Assembly (NCBI GenBank): GCA_944391685.1
Contig: CALXUM010000013.1
Coordinates: forward strand, 1-44,284
DNA length: 44,284 nt
From: an uncultured Alphaproteobacteria bacterium
GTDB lineage: Bacteria > Pseudomonadota > Alphaproteobacteria > RF32 > CAG-239
Direction of reading: 5' to 3'
In this document: positions 9,734-18,096 of the stretch, piece by piece
How positions within the stretch are numbered: position 1 is the first letter of the stretch
How the letters are laid out: each line of letters opens with the position of its first letter
Position numbers and translations under genes: made by a program
Notes under the pieces: model-generated
Database searches by the model: none
What the model was told of the DNA's origin: nothing
What the model saw: the letters and a program-made list of their open reading frames with translations, nothing else

Positions 9734-9758
9734 AAAAAAGCGGGGCATTGACCCCACT
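9734..9758 (-). terminator. Terminator-like hairpin before rimP (lptG terminator or operon attenuator)
   Basis: On the minus strand AGTGGGG (9758-9752) pairs with CCCCGCT (9745-9739), with one internal mismatch and a 6-nt loop, and is followed by six U (9739-9734). It lies downstream of lptG and immediately upstream of the rimP GAGGAAAC site. It could end lptG transcription, or act in the leader of the nusA operon, since -10-like sequences lie just upstream (for example TATTAT near 9762-9767). Confidence 0.6.
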
Positions 9759-9844
9759 TCATATAATATCTAACATATGTTGCTTACACATATAACATAT
9801 TTTTTTTTAAAATCCAGCATTTTTTTATTTTATTTAGATTTTTA

Positions 9845-10951
9845 TTACCCATCTTCCAAATGTAGTAAAATCGAAATACTTATTAAAGCCGTAATAATCG
9901 CCGGAGCAGATACGGCCATCCATATCGGAATATCTCCGTTTATTCCGAAGGCATATACCAACTGTGACAAAAAATAAACCGTAAAGCCTGTGGCAATTCC
10001 GCCCACAATCAAAAACATTATGCCTCCTCGACGATTGTTTGGACGCAACGCAAACACGGCTGCCACCAACACCATCGCACACAGCATAAAAGGAGAAACC
10101 AACAAAGACAAATATCTCATCTGATGTCTTAAAGCAGAAAACCCTGACATTTCATAAAAATGTATTGTTTGCGGTAAATCCCAAAAAGAAATCGATTCCG
10201 GCTCCACAAAGTTTTCTTTAATTCTATCTGCCGTCAAAACAGTTTTGTACTTAAGACTGTTTACAACTTCAGTCGGCTTTCCGGCTTTAAATATCCTAAC
10301 ATCCTTAAAATCAAAATAACCTTTTTCCAATGTTCCGGCAAAGGCCTCTATTCTTCTTATCGGCTGTGATCTGCGATCCATTTCTATAATGGTCACGTCA
10401 CGCAACAGCAAGTCTTTTTTTTCCTGTCTTAACGATTTTGCTTGCAAAACCATGACATTATCATTGTCTATTGCCTCTCTGATCCATAATCCTTGATCAG
10501 AAAACAAAACAGCATTTGGATTGCGTGTTTTAAGACGATAATTCATCGTTTCATATAAATCATTCAAGTTTGCGGAAACAGGATTAATCAAGCCAACATT
10601 AATCATTCCGATAATAAATGTTGTCACCATAACTGGCAACAAAAAGCCCCAAATTGAAACACCGGCAGCCCGCATAATTACAAACTCATTACTCTTGCTA
10701 AGCTTCCAAAATGTTGCCATTGCTGCTATCATAACCACAAAAGGAAAAACCATTTCTGCACTTTTGGGCAATTTTGTAAATGCCATTTTCAGCACAAACC
10801 AAAAACTGACATCATATCTTCCCGAAGTACGCCGCAAAAGTTCAACCACTTCAAAAAGCATGATAATTCCAACCACCATAATCAACACGGCTAAAAAATT
10901 AACAACTATTTGTTTGGTGAGATATCTTCCGAGTATAGAATTTGGTTTCAT
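9845..10951 (-). CDS. lptG: LPS export permease LptG (YjgP/YjgQ family)
   Basis: Inner-membrane subunit of the LptB2FG transporter, which extracts lipopolysaccharide and passes it to the LptC/A/DE bridge. The 368-aa protein has three N-terminal membrane segments (about 12-35, 60-85, 98-120), a large periplasmic jellyroll-like region (about 125-270) and three C-terminal segments (about 280-365). The first residues (GRYLTKQIVVNF) match the LptG start better than LptF. No lptF lies next to it, although the two are often adjacent. A weak GAAGA site precedes the ATG. lptE is elsewhere in this window, consistent with a complete Lpt system. Confidence 0.88.
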   Translation of the reverse strand: MKPNSILGRYLTKQIVVNFLAVLIMVVGIIMLFEVVELLRRTSGRYDVSFWFVLKMAFTKLPKSAEMVFPFVVMIAAMATFWKLSKSNEFVIMRAAGVSIWGFLLPVMVTTFIIGMINVGLINPVSANLNDLYETMNYRLKTRNPNAVLFSDQGLWIREAIDNDNVMVLQAKSLRQEKKDLLLRDVTIIEMDRRSQPIRRIEAFAGTLEKGYFDFKDVRIFKAGKPTEVVNSLKYKTVLTADRIKENFVEPESISFWDLPQTIHFYEMSGFSALRHQMRYLSLLVSPFMLCAMVLVAAVFALRPNNRRGGIMFLIVGGIATGFTVYFLSQLVYAFGINGDIPIWMAVSAPAIITALISISILLHLEDG

Positions 10952-11028
10952 CTTTTTCTTCGTTAAAATTATTATTTTACCACAAGATTATTTTCAAATT
11001 AAATTTTAAGCAACAAAATTTTACAGAT

Positions 11029-11949
11029 TTACAATCTAGAAAGATAATTATTTATTGAATCTGGCAAAATCATCACAATATTCTTACCCTTCATTTCATT
11101 TCTTTTGGCTAAATTAATTGCCGCCCACAATGCTGCCCCACCTGAAATTCCAGCCGGCAACCCCTCTACTGATGCAACCTCTGCCGCAGTTTTCCAAGCA
11201 TCGGCATCTTCAACGGCAATCACTTCATCAACTAATTCAGCATCATAAAACTTAGGCACAAAACCCGCACCGATTCCAGGAATATCATGCTGCCCTGCCT
11301 TTCCCCCGCTAAGCACCGAACTTGCCTTAGGCTCAACCGCTACCACATACAAATCAGGATTAGAAGTTTTCAATGTTGTTACAATTCCGCTTAAAGTTCC
11401 TGATGTCCCGACAGCACAAACCAAAGCATCAATATCTCCACCGGTATCTTCCAATATCTCTATACTGGTACCAAATTTATGAGCATCAACATTAGCCTCG
11501 TTACAAAATTGCTGCAGCATAATCACATCAGGATTTTTTTCTGCCAACATTTCTGCTTTGGCAAGTGCCCCTTTCATTCCGTCTTCTTTAGGCGTAAGAA
11601 TAACCTCTGCCCCAAAATGCCGCATCAAGGCAATCCTTTCTTTGGTCATGTTTTCCGGCATAGTAATCACCAATTTATATCCTTTGGCTGCACATATTGC
11701 TGCCAATGCAATTCCAGTATTGCCGCTGGTTGCCTCCAAAAATATTGTTTTATCAGAAACTTTTCCCTCTTTTTCAACTTTTTCAATCATAAACAAAGCA
11801 GCCCTGTCTTTAACCGAGAACAGCGGATTATAGAATTCGCATTTTGCCAAAATATTTGCTTTAAGATGATGTTTTTTCTGCAACAAATTAAGATGTACCA
11901 ATGGCGTATGGCCAATCATTTCAATCATTGAATTGTAAATTTTTTTCAT
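11029..11949 (-). CDS. cysK: Cysteine synthase (O-acetylserine sulfhydrylase)
   Basis: PLP enzyme making cysteine from O-acetylserine and sulfide. The 306-aa protein has the PLP lysine in FSVKDRA (Lys47), the TSGNTG substrate loop (74-79) and a phosphate-binding GTSGTLSG, a variant of the usual GTGGT. Its C-terminus, PDSINNYLSRL, differs from the common PDSGERYLST. Length and motifs fit the CysK/CysM family; I cannot tell CysK from CysM by eye. AGGGC precedes the ATG, and a promoter is visible at 11996-12024. Confidence 0.9.
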   Translation of the reverse strand: MKKIYNSMIEMIGHTPLVHLNLLQKKHHLKANILAKCEFYNPLFSVKDRAALFMIEKVEKEGKVSDKTIFLEATSGNTGIALAAICAAKGYKLVITMPENMTKERIALMRHFGAEVILTPKEDGMKGALAKAEMLAEKNPDVIMLQQFCNEANVDAHKFGTSIEILEDTGGDIDALVCAVGTSGTLSGIVTTLKTSNPDLYVVAVEPKASSVLSGGKAGQHDIPGIGAGFVPKFYDAELVDEVIAVEDADAWKTAAEVASVEGLPAGISGGAALWAAINLAKRNEMKGKNIVMILPDSINNYLSRL

Positions 11950-11995
11950 TGTATTGCCCTAAATCATGTTCATAAGCAACAAAATCTTCTAGACC

Positions 11996-12024
11996 TGTAT
12001 AACAAGATTTTGATATTATTACAA
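11996..12024 (-). promoter_or_regulatory. Probable cysK promoter
   Basis: On the minus strand TTGTAA (12019-12024) is followed after 17 nt by TATACA (11996-12001). Transcription would start near 11989, leaving about 40 nt of leader before the cysK ATG. It lies in the divergent region shared with the Sel1 gene. Confidence 0.45.
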
Positions 12025-12047
12025 TAAATAAAACAAGTTTTAGAAAA

Positions 12048-12611
12048 ATGAGAATAATTTATAAATTTATCTTTATATTATTTGCTTTTGCGTATTCAAA
12101 CGCTGAAGCTTCAAGCCTTGATGAGCTATACCGTGACATCATCCGTTCAGACAATCAGGGCTATCTTCCCATGTTTGTAAAAAACCGCAATATTCCCGAT
12201 ATCCTTGTAGAAGAAGAAATCTTAAAAAGAATTCCTGATGATAACCCTGCCGACTTAAAAACCTCAAATCAAAAACCTCTTAACTTGATTAACAATCGCC
12301 CAGATTCAAATGCTCTTCGCAAATCCCTTCAACTCAAATGGGACAACACTCTAAAAGCTGTTGCCGAAAATCGCGTAACTCCTGTAGAATTAAAAGAAAT
12401 AGAATATCGAGTTCAACAAAATGACCCCAAAGCTGTTGAGGTTATGGCATGGATGTATACCAAAGGTGTGGGTGTCAGCCCGGATTACATAAAAGCATTT
12501 CATCTCTATCGTAAAGCATCAGAATTACAGGTTCCTAAAGCCGAAGAAAACGCTTCTCTTGTCTATAAAGCCATGAATGAAGAACAGCGTCGTTCTCTTA
12601 AAGAAAATTAA
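12048..12611 (+). CDS. Secreted Sel1-repeat protein
   Basis: A 187-aa protein with an N-terminal signal peptide (hydrophobic residues 4-16, likely cut after SNAEA near residue 21), so it is probably periplasmic. The C-terminal half holds one clear Sel1/TPR-like repeat (about 128-165, with AVEVMAWMYTKGVGV...DYIKAFHLYRKASE), the kind that mediates protein-protein contacts. The middle (about 60-110) is polar. No strong ribosome binding site is visible before the ATG at 12048. Its last four bases overlap the end of gmk on the opposite strand. Function unknown. Confidence 0.8.
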   Translation: MRIIYKFIFILFAFAYSNAEASSLDELYRDIIRSDNQGYLPMFVKNRNIPDILVEEEILKRIPDDNPADLKTSNQKPLNLINNRPDSNALRKSLQLKWDNTLKAVAENRVTPVELKEIEYRVQQNDPKAVEVMAWMYTKGVGVSPDYIKAFHLYRKASELQVPKAEENASLVYKAMNEEQRRSLKEN

Positions 12612-13270
12612 TCTTCTTTAGCTTCCTTAATAAGCTCCTTAACAAAACTTTTCAATCCGACTTGTCGCACTCTTTTCATCCGTTCACCGGAAATAATCCT
12701 TTGAATTTTTCTGACAGTCTCTTCTAAACTAACGTTTACGATAACATAATCAAATTCATCCCAATGACTTATCTTATCAAGAATAATTCCCATTCTTTTT
12801 TCAATTACTTCTTTGGAATCTGTCCCGCGATTTTCCAACCTTCGGCGTAATTCTTTAATCGACGGTGGCAAAAGATAAATTGTAACCACATCTTTGCCGG
12901 CTTTTTTCTTCATTTGACGAGCTCCGGCCCAGTCCATATCAAATAACACGTCTTGTCCCACATTAATAAAGCTGTCCACTTCAGAACGCAACGTTCCATA
13001 ACGAGCCCCGTATTGAGAATCAACATACTCATAAAAAGCATCTTTTGCCAAAAACTCATCATATTGCTCATCGGTAACAAAATAATAATCCACACCTTCA
13101 ACTTCACCTTCACGCGGAGCTCTGGTCGTTACCGAAACCGAGAATTTTATATTCGGATCACTTTTTAAAATCTCTTTAGCAACCGTTCCCTTTCCCGTTC
13201 CTGAAGGAGCCTCTATAATAAACATAGCCCCTTTTCTGACTTTTCTCAGTCTGTCAACAATTTCGTCCAT
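12608..13270 (-). CDS. gmk: Guanylate kinase
   Basis: Phosphorylates GMP to GDP with ATP, an essential step in guanine nucleotide synthesis. The 220-aa protein has the P-loop APSGTGKGT (21-29; a variant of the more common SGAGKS), the GMP-binding region TTRAPREGE...DYYFV and the lid region RRRLENRG. Its N-terminal extension and Lys/Arg-rich C-terminal tail are slightly longer than average. AGGGGA overlaps the yicC stop region, 10 nt upstream, so the two genes are co-transcribed. The stop shares a TTAA with the Sel1 gene stop. Confidence 0.94.
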   Translation of the reverse strand: MDEIVDRLRKVRKGAMFIIEAPSGTGKGTVAKEILKSDPNIKFSVSVTTRAPREGEVEGVDYYFVTDEQYDEFLAKDAFYEYVDSQYGARYGTLRSEVDSFINVGQDVLFDMDWAGARQMKKKAGKDVVTIYLLPPSIKELRRRLENRGTDSKEVIEKRMGIILDKISHWDEFDYVIVNVSLEETVRKIQRIISGERMKRVRQVGLKSFVKELIKEAKED

Positions 13271-13280
13271 GACTTTTCCC

Positions 13281-14186
13281 CTATTCTATATTTTGAATTT
13301 GCTCTCTGAATTGTTCAATCAAAGCTTTAAGATCCATGCCTAAATTGGTTATGGATAGATCCATTGACTTTGAGCAGGTTGTATTTGCCTCCCGATTAAG
13401 TTCTTGGCACAAAAAATCAAGTCTTCTTCCCACGGCTTCATTACTTTTCAAAAGGTTTTTTGCTGTTTTTATATGAGCCTGCAATCTGTCAATCTCTTCT
13501 CTAATATCTGCCCTGGTAACATAAAAAACAATCTCTTGAGCCAAGCGGTCTTCACCGAGTTGTACGCTGGGATCTAGCCATTGTTTCAACTGCTCTTGCA
13601 ATTTTTCTTTTATTTTTTCCGGCAATGTTACTGCAATTTTTTCAATTTGTTGCACGTCTTTTTCTATATTTTTAAGTACATTGCCCAAAGCTTCTTTTAT
13701 TTTTTCACCTTCTTTTTCTCTGTCAATCTTAAGTTTGGCACAAGCTTCTTCAAAACTTTGCAGCATTTTCTCTTTTAATTTTTCAAAGCTTTCTTCACTT
13801 AAAGAAACATCTTCCGTTTCCGCCACTCCTTTAATTGCCAAAAGCTGGCTGCTTATCGGTTTTTCAATTTCACCTGGATAACTCTGATACAAATTAATGG
13901 CTTTTTGGGCCAAAGCGTCCAAAAATTCAGAATTTATTTTCAAGCTGCTGTTTTCTTTTGCATTTTTAACTTCCAGAAACACGCTTAAACTTCCCCTTTG
14001 CAAATATTTTGCCGCCAAAGTCTTTAAAACTATCCCCAACTCCTCCAACCTTGGGGGTAATTTTGCTTTAACGTCCAAAGCTTTGCCGTTAACGCTTTTC
14101 AGCTCCCAAGTCCAACTAACATTACCTTTTTCGAATTCAAATTCTCCCAAGCTTCTTGCAAATCCCGTCATGCTTGCTATACTCAT
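13281..14186 (-). CDS. yicC: YicC family endoribonuclease
   Basis: A 301-aa protein of the YicC/YloC family, whose members are endoribonucleases that affect RNA turnover and stationary-phase survival. The start SIASMTGFAR and the C-terminal DUF1732 region (RLDFLCQELNREANT...) are signature blocks. The central part (about 150-210) is strongly charged and probably coiled coil. The frame reaches a GTG at 14195, but ATG 14186 has GAGGAG at 8 nt and matches the family start. It lies just upstream of gmk, a widely conserved pairing. Confidence 0.93.
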   Translation of the reverse strand: MSIASMTGFARSLGEFEFEKGNVSWTWELKSVNGKALDVKAKLPPRLEELGIVLKTLAAKYLQRGSLSVFLEVKNAKENSSLKINSEFLDALAQKAINLYQSYPGEIEKPISSQLLAIKGVAETEDVSLSEESFEKLKEKMLQSFEEACAKLKIDREKEGEKIKEALGNVLKNIEKDVQQIEKIAVTLPEKIKEKLQEQLKQWLDPSVQLGEDRLAQEIVFYVTRADIREEIDRLQAHIKTAKNLLKSNEAVGRRLDFLCQELNREANTTCSKSMDLSITNLGMDLKALIEQFREQIQNIE

Positions 14187-14214
14187 TTTGAACACTCCTC
14201 ATTGATTTTTGTGT

Positions 14215-14220
14215 ATTATA
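14215..14220 (-). promoter_or_regulatory. Perfect -10 box (TATAAT) for yicC-gmk
   Basis: On the minus strand a perfect TATAAT lies about 30 nt upstream of the yicC ATG, within GTATATAATAC. No good -35 hexamer is visible 16-18 nt upstream, so this may be a weak or activator-dependent promoter. The same short AT-rich region must also serve the rightward SDR gene. Confidence 0.35.
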
Positions 14221-14264
14221 TACATAAATACTTAAAAAGTTTTTACTTTAAATAGGAAAACATT

Positions 14265-15023
14265 ATGCAAAAATTTAAAAACATTCTTATCACCGGAGCC
14301 TCAAGCGGTATCGGAGAGGCTTTAGCTCTTCATTATGCCGGCAACGCTCAAACTCTTTTTTTAAGCGGCCGTAACAAAAAACGCCTTGAAGCGGTTGCTA
14401 AACAATGTCGTGCTAAAGGATGCGAAGTTTTTACCGCCATACTTGATGTTACTGATCGTAACGCTATGGAAAAATGGATAAATGAATGTGAAAAACAAGC
14501 CCCTCTAAATTTAGTTTTTGCCAATGCCGGTGTTGCCACTCTTTCCGAAACTCCTGAAAATATTTATAATACTTTTAACACCAATATTTTTGGTGTGTTA
14601 AACACTGTAATTCCGTTTATTGAAATTTTTAAAAACCGTGCCAATCCCCGCATTAAAACCATCGCCATCACCAGTTCAATTGCCGGTTATCACGGATTAA
14701 TGACCTGCCCATCTTATAGTGCCAGCAAAGCCTGCGTCAAAGCCTGGGGAGAAGCTTTGCGTCTTTCTCTAAGACCTTATAATATAAATGTCAGCATTAT
14801 TTGCCCAGGATTCGTTCGCTCTCGCATTACCGATAAAAACACTTGTCCAATGCCGTTTTTGATGGACGCCTCACATGCTGCCGAAATTATAGCATCTCGC
14901 TTAGAACGCAACGTAGGTATCATTTCTTTTCCATGGCCGATGAGATTCGTTTCGTGGTTTGGCTCAATCCTTCCCAATTGGTTAAGCGAATTTATTTATT
15001 CAAAATTACCTTACAAAGTTTAA
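14265..15023 (+). CDS. Short-chain dehydrogenase/reductase
   Basis: A 252-aa classical SDR with cofactor loop TGASSGIG (10-17), ANAG (86-89) and catalytic Ser138, Tyr151, Lys155 (YSASK). The arginine in SGRNKKR after the second strand suggests preference for NADP(H). The C-terminus (about 220-250; SWFGSILPNWLSEFIYSKLP) is hydrophobic and may touch the membrane. The substrate cannot be read from the sequence; it is not fabG-like. AGGAAAA precedes the ATG. It overlaps the ampG-like stop by four bases on the opposite strand. Confidence 0.85.
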   Translation: MQKFKNILITGASSGIGEALALHYAGNAQTLFLSGRNKKRLEAVAKQCRAKGCEVFTAILDVTDRNAMEKWINECEKQAPLNLVFANAGVATLSETPENIYNTFNTNIFGVLNTVIPFIEIFKNRANPRIKTIAITSSIAGYHGLMTCPSYSASKACVKAWGEALRLSLRPYNINVSIICPGFVRSRITDKNTCPMPFLMDASHAAEIIASRLERNVGIISFPWPMRFVSWFGSILPNWLSEFIYSKLPYKV

Positions 15024-16303
15024 ATATTGCGAATAGATTGTTTCTTTATCAAATAATACAAAATCAACAATCCCGGAATAGACATCAATGCTGTAATTAC
15101 AAAAAAAGCGGCCCAAGATACTGTTCCTGCCAAAAATCCTGATGTTGATGCAAACACATCTCTTGCCAAACTCATAAATGATGACAACAAAGCATATTGG
15201 GTTGCCGTATAAGCTAAATTACATAAAGAAGATAGGTATGCCACAAAAGCTGCCGTTCCCATACCGCCGGAAATATTTTCAACGGAAATGGTTAACATTA
15301 AAGCATATATATTATTTCCCTCATATGCCTGAAATACAAACACCAAATTAGATAACCCTTGCAAAACTCCGCATAAAAACAAGGACCTGACAATTCCCCA
15401 GCGACTGACAGCCAAACCGCCAATAATAGTTCCTATAATTGTTGCTCCAACCCCGTATATTTTAGTAACCGAAGCAATCTGAATTTTAGAAAAGCCCATA
15501 TCATCATAAAAAGGATATGCCATTGGACCCATATAAGCATCACTCATTCGGTATAAGAAAATAAACAACAAAATCAAAATCCAATTAGGCCTTTTCATAA
15601 AATCCGCAAAAGGATCATATACAGATGTTTTCAAAAAATCTTTAACCCTAATCATAAACCTTCTTTTTGGTTTTTTATTCGTCTTTTTTTCCGCTTTAGG
15701 TTCTTTAGAAAACAATATTGTCATCATACCGACAACTGCACCCAAAGTCATAATTTTATAAACATCTTCCCATTCCATGACCGCAGCCATAAACAAAGCT
15801 CCGGCACCGGAAAAAATAGTACCCAACCTATACCCCAAAACAAACACTGCTACACCGGCACCTTGTTCACGATTGCTAAAACTCTCAATACGATAAGCGT
15901 CCAAAACAATATCCTGTGTTGCCGAAGCCACTGTCATCAAAAAAGCAAAACAGGCCATTTGCACTGGATTTAAAGCAGGATTCGTAACAGCCATCCCCCA
16001 CAAAGCAGCAATCAGCCATAACTGTGCAAATAAAGCCCATCCTCTGCGGCGTCCCAAGCGATTAAACAGCGGCAACTTAACCCTATCTACTAACGGCGAC
16101 CATACCCATTTTAGACTATATGGGGTTTTGGCTAAAGAAAACAAACCTATTGCCGCCAAAGACACTCCGGCATCCTTCAACCATAGATTAAATGTTCCAA
16201 AAACCAACAACAATGGGAATCCGCTTGAAAATCCCAATAAAATCATCACCAACATACGATGATCAAAATAAACTTTTATGGCTTTAGACCATTTTTCAAA
16301 CAT
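15020..16303 (-). CDS. ampG: AmpG-like muropeptide permease (MFS)
   Basis: A 427-aa major facilitator superfamily transporter with about 12 membrane segments. AmpG imports GlcNAc-anhydroMurNAc peptides for cell-wall recycling. The AmpG-type N-terminus is clear: LGFSSGFPLLLVFGTFNLWL, then LFSLAKTPYSLKWVWSPLVDR in the first cytoplasmic loop and SATQDIVLDAYRIE in the fifth helix region. A charged cytoplasmic loop (about 205-225, Lys-rich) splits the two halves. GAGGAG precedes the ATG. It lies upstream of nothing co-directional and ends convergently with the SDR gene. Confidence 0.85.
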   Translation of the reverse strand: MFEKWSKAIKVYFDHRMLVMILLGFSSGFPLLLVFGTFNLWLKDAGVSLAAIGLFSLAKTPYSLKWVWSPLVDRVKLPLFNRLGRRRGWALFAQLWLIAALWGMAVTNPALNPVQMACFAFLMTVASATQDIVLDAYRIESFSNREQGAGVAVFVLGYRLGTIFSGAGALFMAAVMEWEDVYKIMTLGAVVGMMTILFSKEPKAEKKTNKKPKRRFMIRVKDFLKTSVYDPFADFMKRPNWILILLFIFLYRMSDAYMGPMAYPFYDDMGFSKIQIASVTKIYGVGATIIGTIIGGLAVSRWGIVRSLFLCGVLQGLSNLVFVFQAYEGNNIYALMLTISVENISGGMGTAAFVAYLSSLCNLAYTATQYALLSSFMSLARDVFASTSGFLAGTVSWAAFFVITALMSIPGLLILYYLIKKQSIRNI

Positions 16304-16380
16304 AAAAAATCTCCTCGTTCAAAGCCATTAATAACAAAATAGTTTTAACAAATACTAACTAAGCAAAAAATTTTTAAAAT

Positions 16381-16410
16381 AAAAAACCCCTCCGTAACGG
16401 AAGGGTTTTT
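16381..16410 (-). terminator. Terminator of the rpsF-rpsR-rplI operon
   Basis: CCCCTCCG (16387-16394) pairs with CGGAAGGG (16398-16405) with one internal mismatch and a 3-nt loop, flanked by A (left) and T (right) runs. On the minus strand it gives a stem followed by U's, 17 nt beyond the rplI stop. Confidence 0.8.
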
Positions 16411-16426
16411 ATAAACGACATAAAGA

Positions 16427-16915
16427 TTAGTCTTTAACACTATAATCTTTAGCTTGTTTTTTAGCCTCATCATCAGTTCTGGCAACATTAACCAAAATCT
16501 TTTGGCTGACTTCAGGATGTAAATTAAGTTTAACCTCATATACACCCAAGTCCTTAATTGTTTTATCCAAATGTACCTGACGACGCTCAACGGCAAAACC
16601 GGCCTCTTTAATAGCTGCAGCGATATCACGAATTGTAACAGAACCATATAATTGGCCTGTCTCAGCAGCTTGACGAATAAGCACGGCAGAAAAACCTTTT
16701 AGAGATTCGGCAACTTTATTAGCCTCTTCCAAAAGCTTTTTATTATGAGCTTCCAAATCAGCTTTTTGTTTTTCATAAACAGCCAAATTAGCTTCTGTAG
16801 CACGCAGAGCTTTTTTCTGAGGCAAAAGGTAATTACGAGCATAACCGTTCTTAACGTTTACTTTTTCGCCCATTTTACCCAATTTATCTACATGTTCAAG
16901 CAGAATAACTTCCAT
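16427..16915 (-). CDS. rplI: 50S ribosomal protein bL9
   Basis: Binds 23S rRNA near the base of the L1 stalk and helps keep the reading frame. The 162-aa protein starts MEVILLEHVDKLGKMGE and has the N-domain signature GYARNYLLP, a long connecting helix (about 40-75) and the C-terminal domain; a short charged tail extends past the usual end near 148. GAGGAG precedes the ATG. Last gene of rpsF-rpsR-rplI. Confidence 0.97.
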   Translation of the reverse strand: MEVILLEHVDKLGKMGEKVNVKNGYARNYLLPQKKALRATEANLAVYEKQKADLEAHNKKLLEEANKVAESLKGFSAVLIRQAAETGQLYGSVTIRDIAAAIKEAGFAVERRQVHLDKTIKDLGVYEVKLNLHPEVSQKILVNVARTDDEAKKQAKDYSVKD

Positions 16916-16931
16916 CTTTTTTCTCCTCTGC

Positions 16932-17159
16932 TTACATAGCTACATAAGGCAACAAACCGAGATAACGAGCACGTTTGATAGCACGAGCCAACTCTCTCTG
17001 TTTTTTTGCTGAAACTGAAGTAATACGACTTGGAATAATTTTGCCTTTTTCAGAAATATAACGAGACAAAAGTTTAACATCCTTATAGTCGATTTTCAAT
17101 CCGTCTTCACCTGAGAACGGACAGCTTTTCTTTCTTCTAAAAAATACTTGTTTAGCCAT
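16932..17159 (-). CDS. rpsR: 30S ribosomal protein bS18
   Basis: A 75-aa platform protein that pairs with bS6 on 16S rRNA. The start [12 protein letters not shown] and the C-terminal block [16 protein letters not shown] are diagnostic. AAGGAG lies before the ATG. Middle gene of the operon, 11 nt after rpsF and 16 nt before rplI. Confidence 0.97.
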   Translation of the reverse strand: MAKQVFFRRKKSCPFSGEDGLKIDYKDVKLLSRYISEKGKIIPSRITSVSAKKQRELARAIKRARYLGLLPYVAM

Positions 17160-17170
17160 TTTAGTTCTCC

Positions 17171-17506
17171 TTATTCTTCAACTGTAGCTTCAGAAGCTTC
17201 TTCGCTGTTAGCTTCAGAGAAGTTTTCAACCTTGACGGTCATATAGCGAATAATATCTTCATTAACTCTAAGTAATCTTTCATACTCGGCAATAGCGGTA
17301 GCCGGAGCAGTAAAGTTCAAAAGAACATAATAGCCTTTACGGTTTTTCTTAATACGATAAGCAAGGTTTTTTAAACCCCAGTTATCAATACGAACAACCT
17401 CACCACCTTGATCGGCAATAACTTTTGAAAAGTCATTAACCAAGGCATTAACTTGTGAAGTGCCCAAGTCTTGACGTGCAATTAACACGCTTTCATATTT
17501 ATTCAT
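17171..17506 (-). CDS. rpsF: 30S ribosomal protein bS6
   Basis: A 111-aa protein of the 30S platform that binds with bS18. Conserved blocks [35 protein letters not shown] and the acidic C-terminal tail are visible. AAGGAG precedes the ATG. First gene of the operon; its leader carries a hairpin next to a CCG that resembles the known S6:S18 autoregulatory site. Confidence 0.97.
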   Translation of the reverse strand: MNKYESVLIARQDLGTSQVNALVNDFSKVIADQGGEVVRIDNWGLKNLAYRIKKNRKGYYVLLNFTAPATAIAEYERLLRVNEDIIRYMTVKVENFSEANSEEASEATVEE

Positions 17507-17530
17507 AAAAAATCTCCTTATGGATTCTCA

Positions 17531-17561
17531 ACAAATGACCTAAAAACAGGTCGGCTCTTGT
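17531..17561 (-). promoter_or_regulatory. Candidate S6:S18 autoregulatory leader of rpsF
   Basis: On the minus strand the transcript would form GACCU/AGGUC (17552-17548 with 17541-17537) around a 6-nt loop, with CCG (17554-17552) at the 5' base in an internal loop and an outer ACAA/UUGU stem (17561-17558 with 17534-17531). A CCG in an internal loop between two stems is the recognised core of S6:S18 binding leaders. It lies 25-55 nt before the rpsF ATG. The fit was made by eye and the outer stem is weak. Confidence 0.4.
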
Positions 17562-17601
17562 ATAGCTTTACTTAAAACAAGCAAAGCAAGGGACGAGGCG
17601 A

Positions 17602-17629
17602 AACATAGCACAAAAACTTTATTTTGCAA
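17602..17629 (-). promoter_or_regulatory. Probable rpsF operon promoter
   Basis: On the minus strand TTGCAA (17624-17629) is followed after 16 nt by TATGTT (17602-17607). Transcription from near 17595 would give a leader of about 90 nt that includes the candidate S6:S18 hairpin. A second possible -10 (TATACA) lies nearer the gene. Confidence 0.4.
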
Positions 17630-17702
17630 GCATTTTTTAGTATAAAATTAATCTTTTAGCTCTATATTAAAGCTTAAATTAGGTTATTTTGCGGAGTTTT
17701 TA

Positions 17703-18089
17703 ATGAAAAAATTTTTTCAACTTAGCTTTTGTACATTATTTTTATCTTGTGTACTAAGCTTTTCAGCCTTAGCCAAATGCGATATTTGCGAATGGCGCAC
17801 CTGGTTTGACTCTCCTCAAAAACAAAAAAAGATTGTTTACGTTATGCCAAATGATGTTTACGTAAATGATGAACCTTACATAGGTTTACAAAATCTTGAA
17901 AATCGCAATGTTGTCCGTTGCTACAGTAATGAAGAATACTCTGCAGAGCACTGTGCACGTTACTTTGAAAAATTTGGTTATGTTCGCTTTCGTGATATTC
18001 CTTACAAAACGGCTAACTATGATTTCTTAAAAGTTGACACATATCCCACCAGACGCTGGCGGGATTCTGAATCCACTCCTCGCTGGTAG
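17703..18089 (+). CDS. Small secreted hypothetical protein with four cysteines
   Basis: A 128-aa protein with a clear signal peptide (residues 1-24, cut after SALA). The mature part has a CDIC pair right at its N-terminus and two more cysteines in the middle (RCYS and EHCAR), which could form disulfides in the periplasm, and it is rich in Tyr, Arg and Trp. I do not recognise the family. GGAG lies 6 nt before the ATG. It ends 7 nt before comM, which has only a weak ribosome binding site, so comM may be translated together with it. Confidence 0.7.
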   Translation: MKKFFQLSFCTLFLSCVLSFSALAKCDICEWRTWFDSPQKQKKIVYVMPNDVYVNDEPYIGLQNLENRNVVRCYSNEEYSAEHCARYFEKFGYVRFRDIPYKTANYDFLKVDTYPTRRWRDSESTPRW

Positions 18090-18096
18090 AACATAA

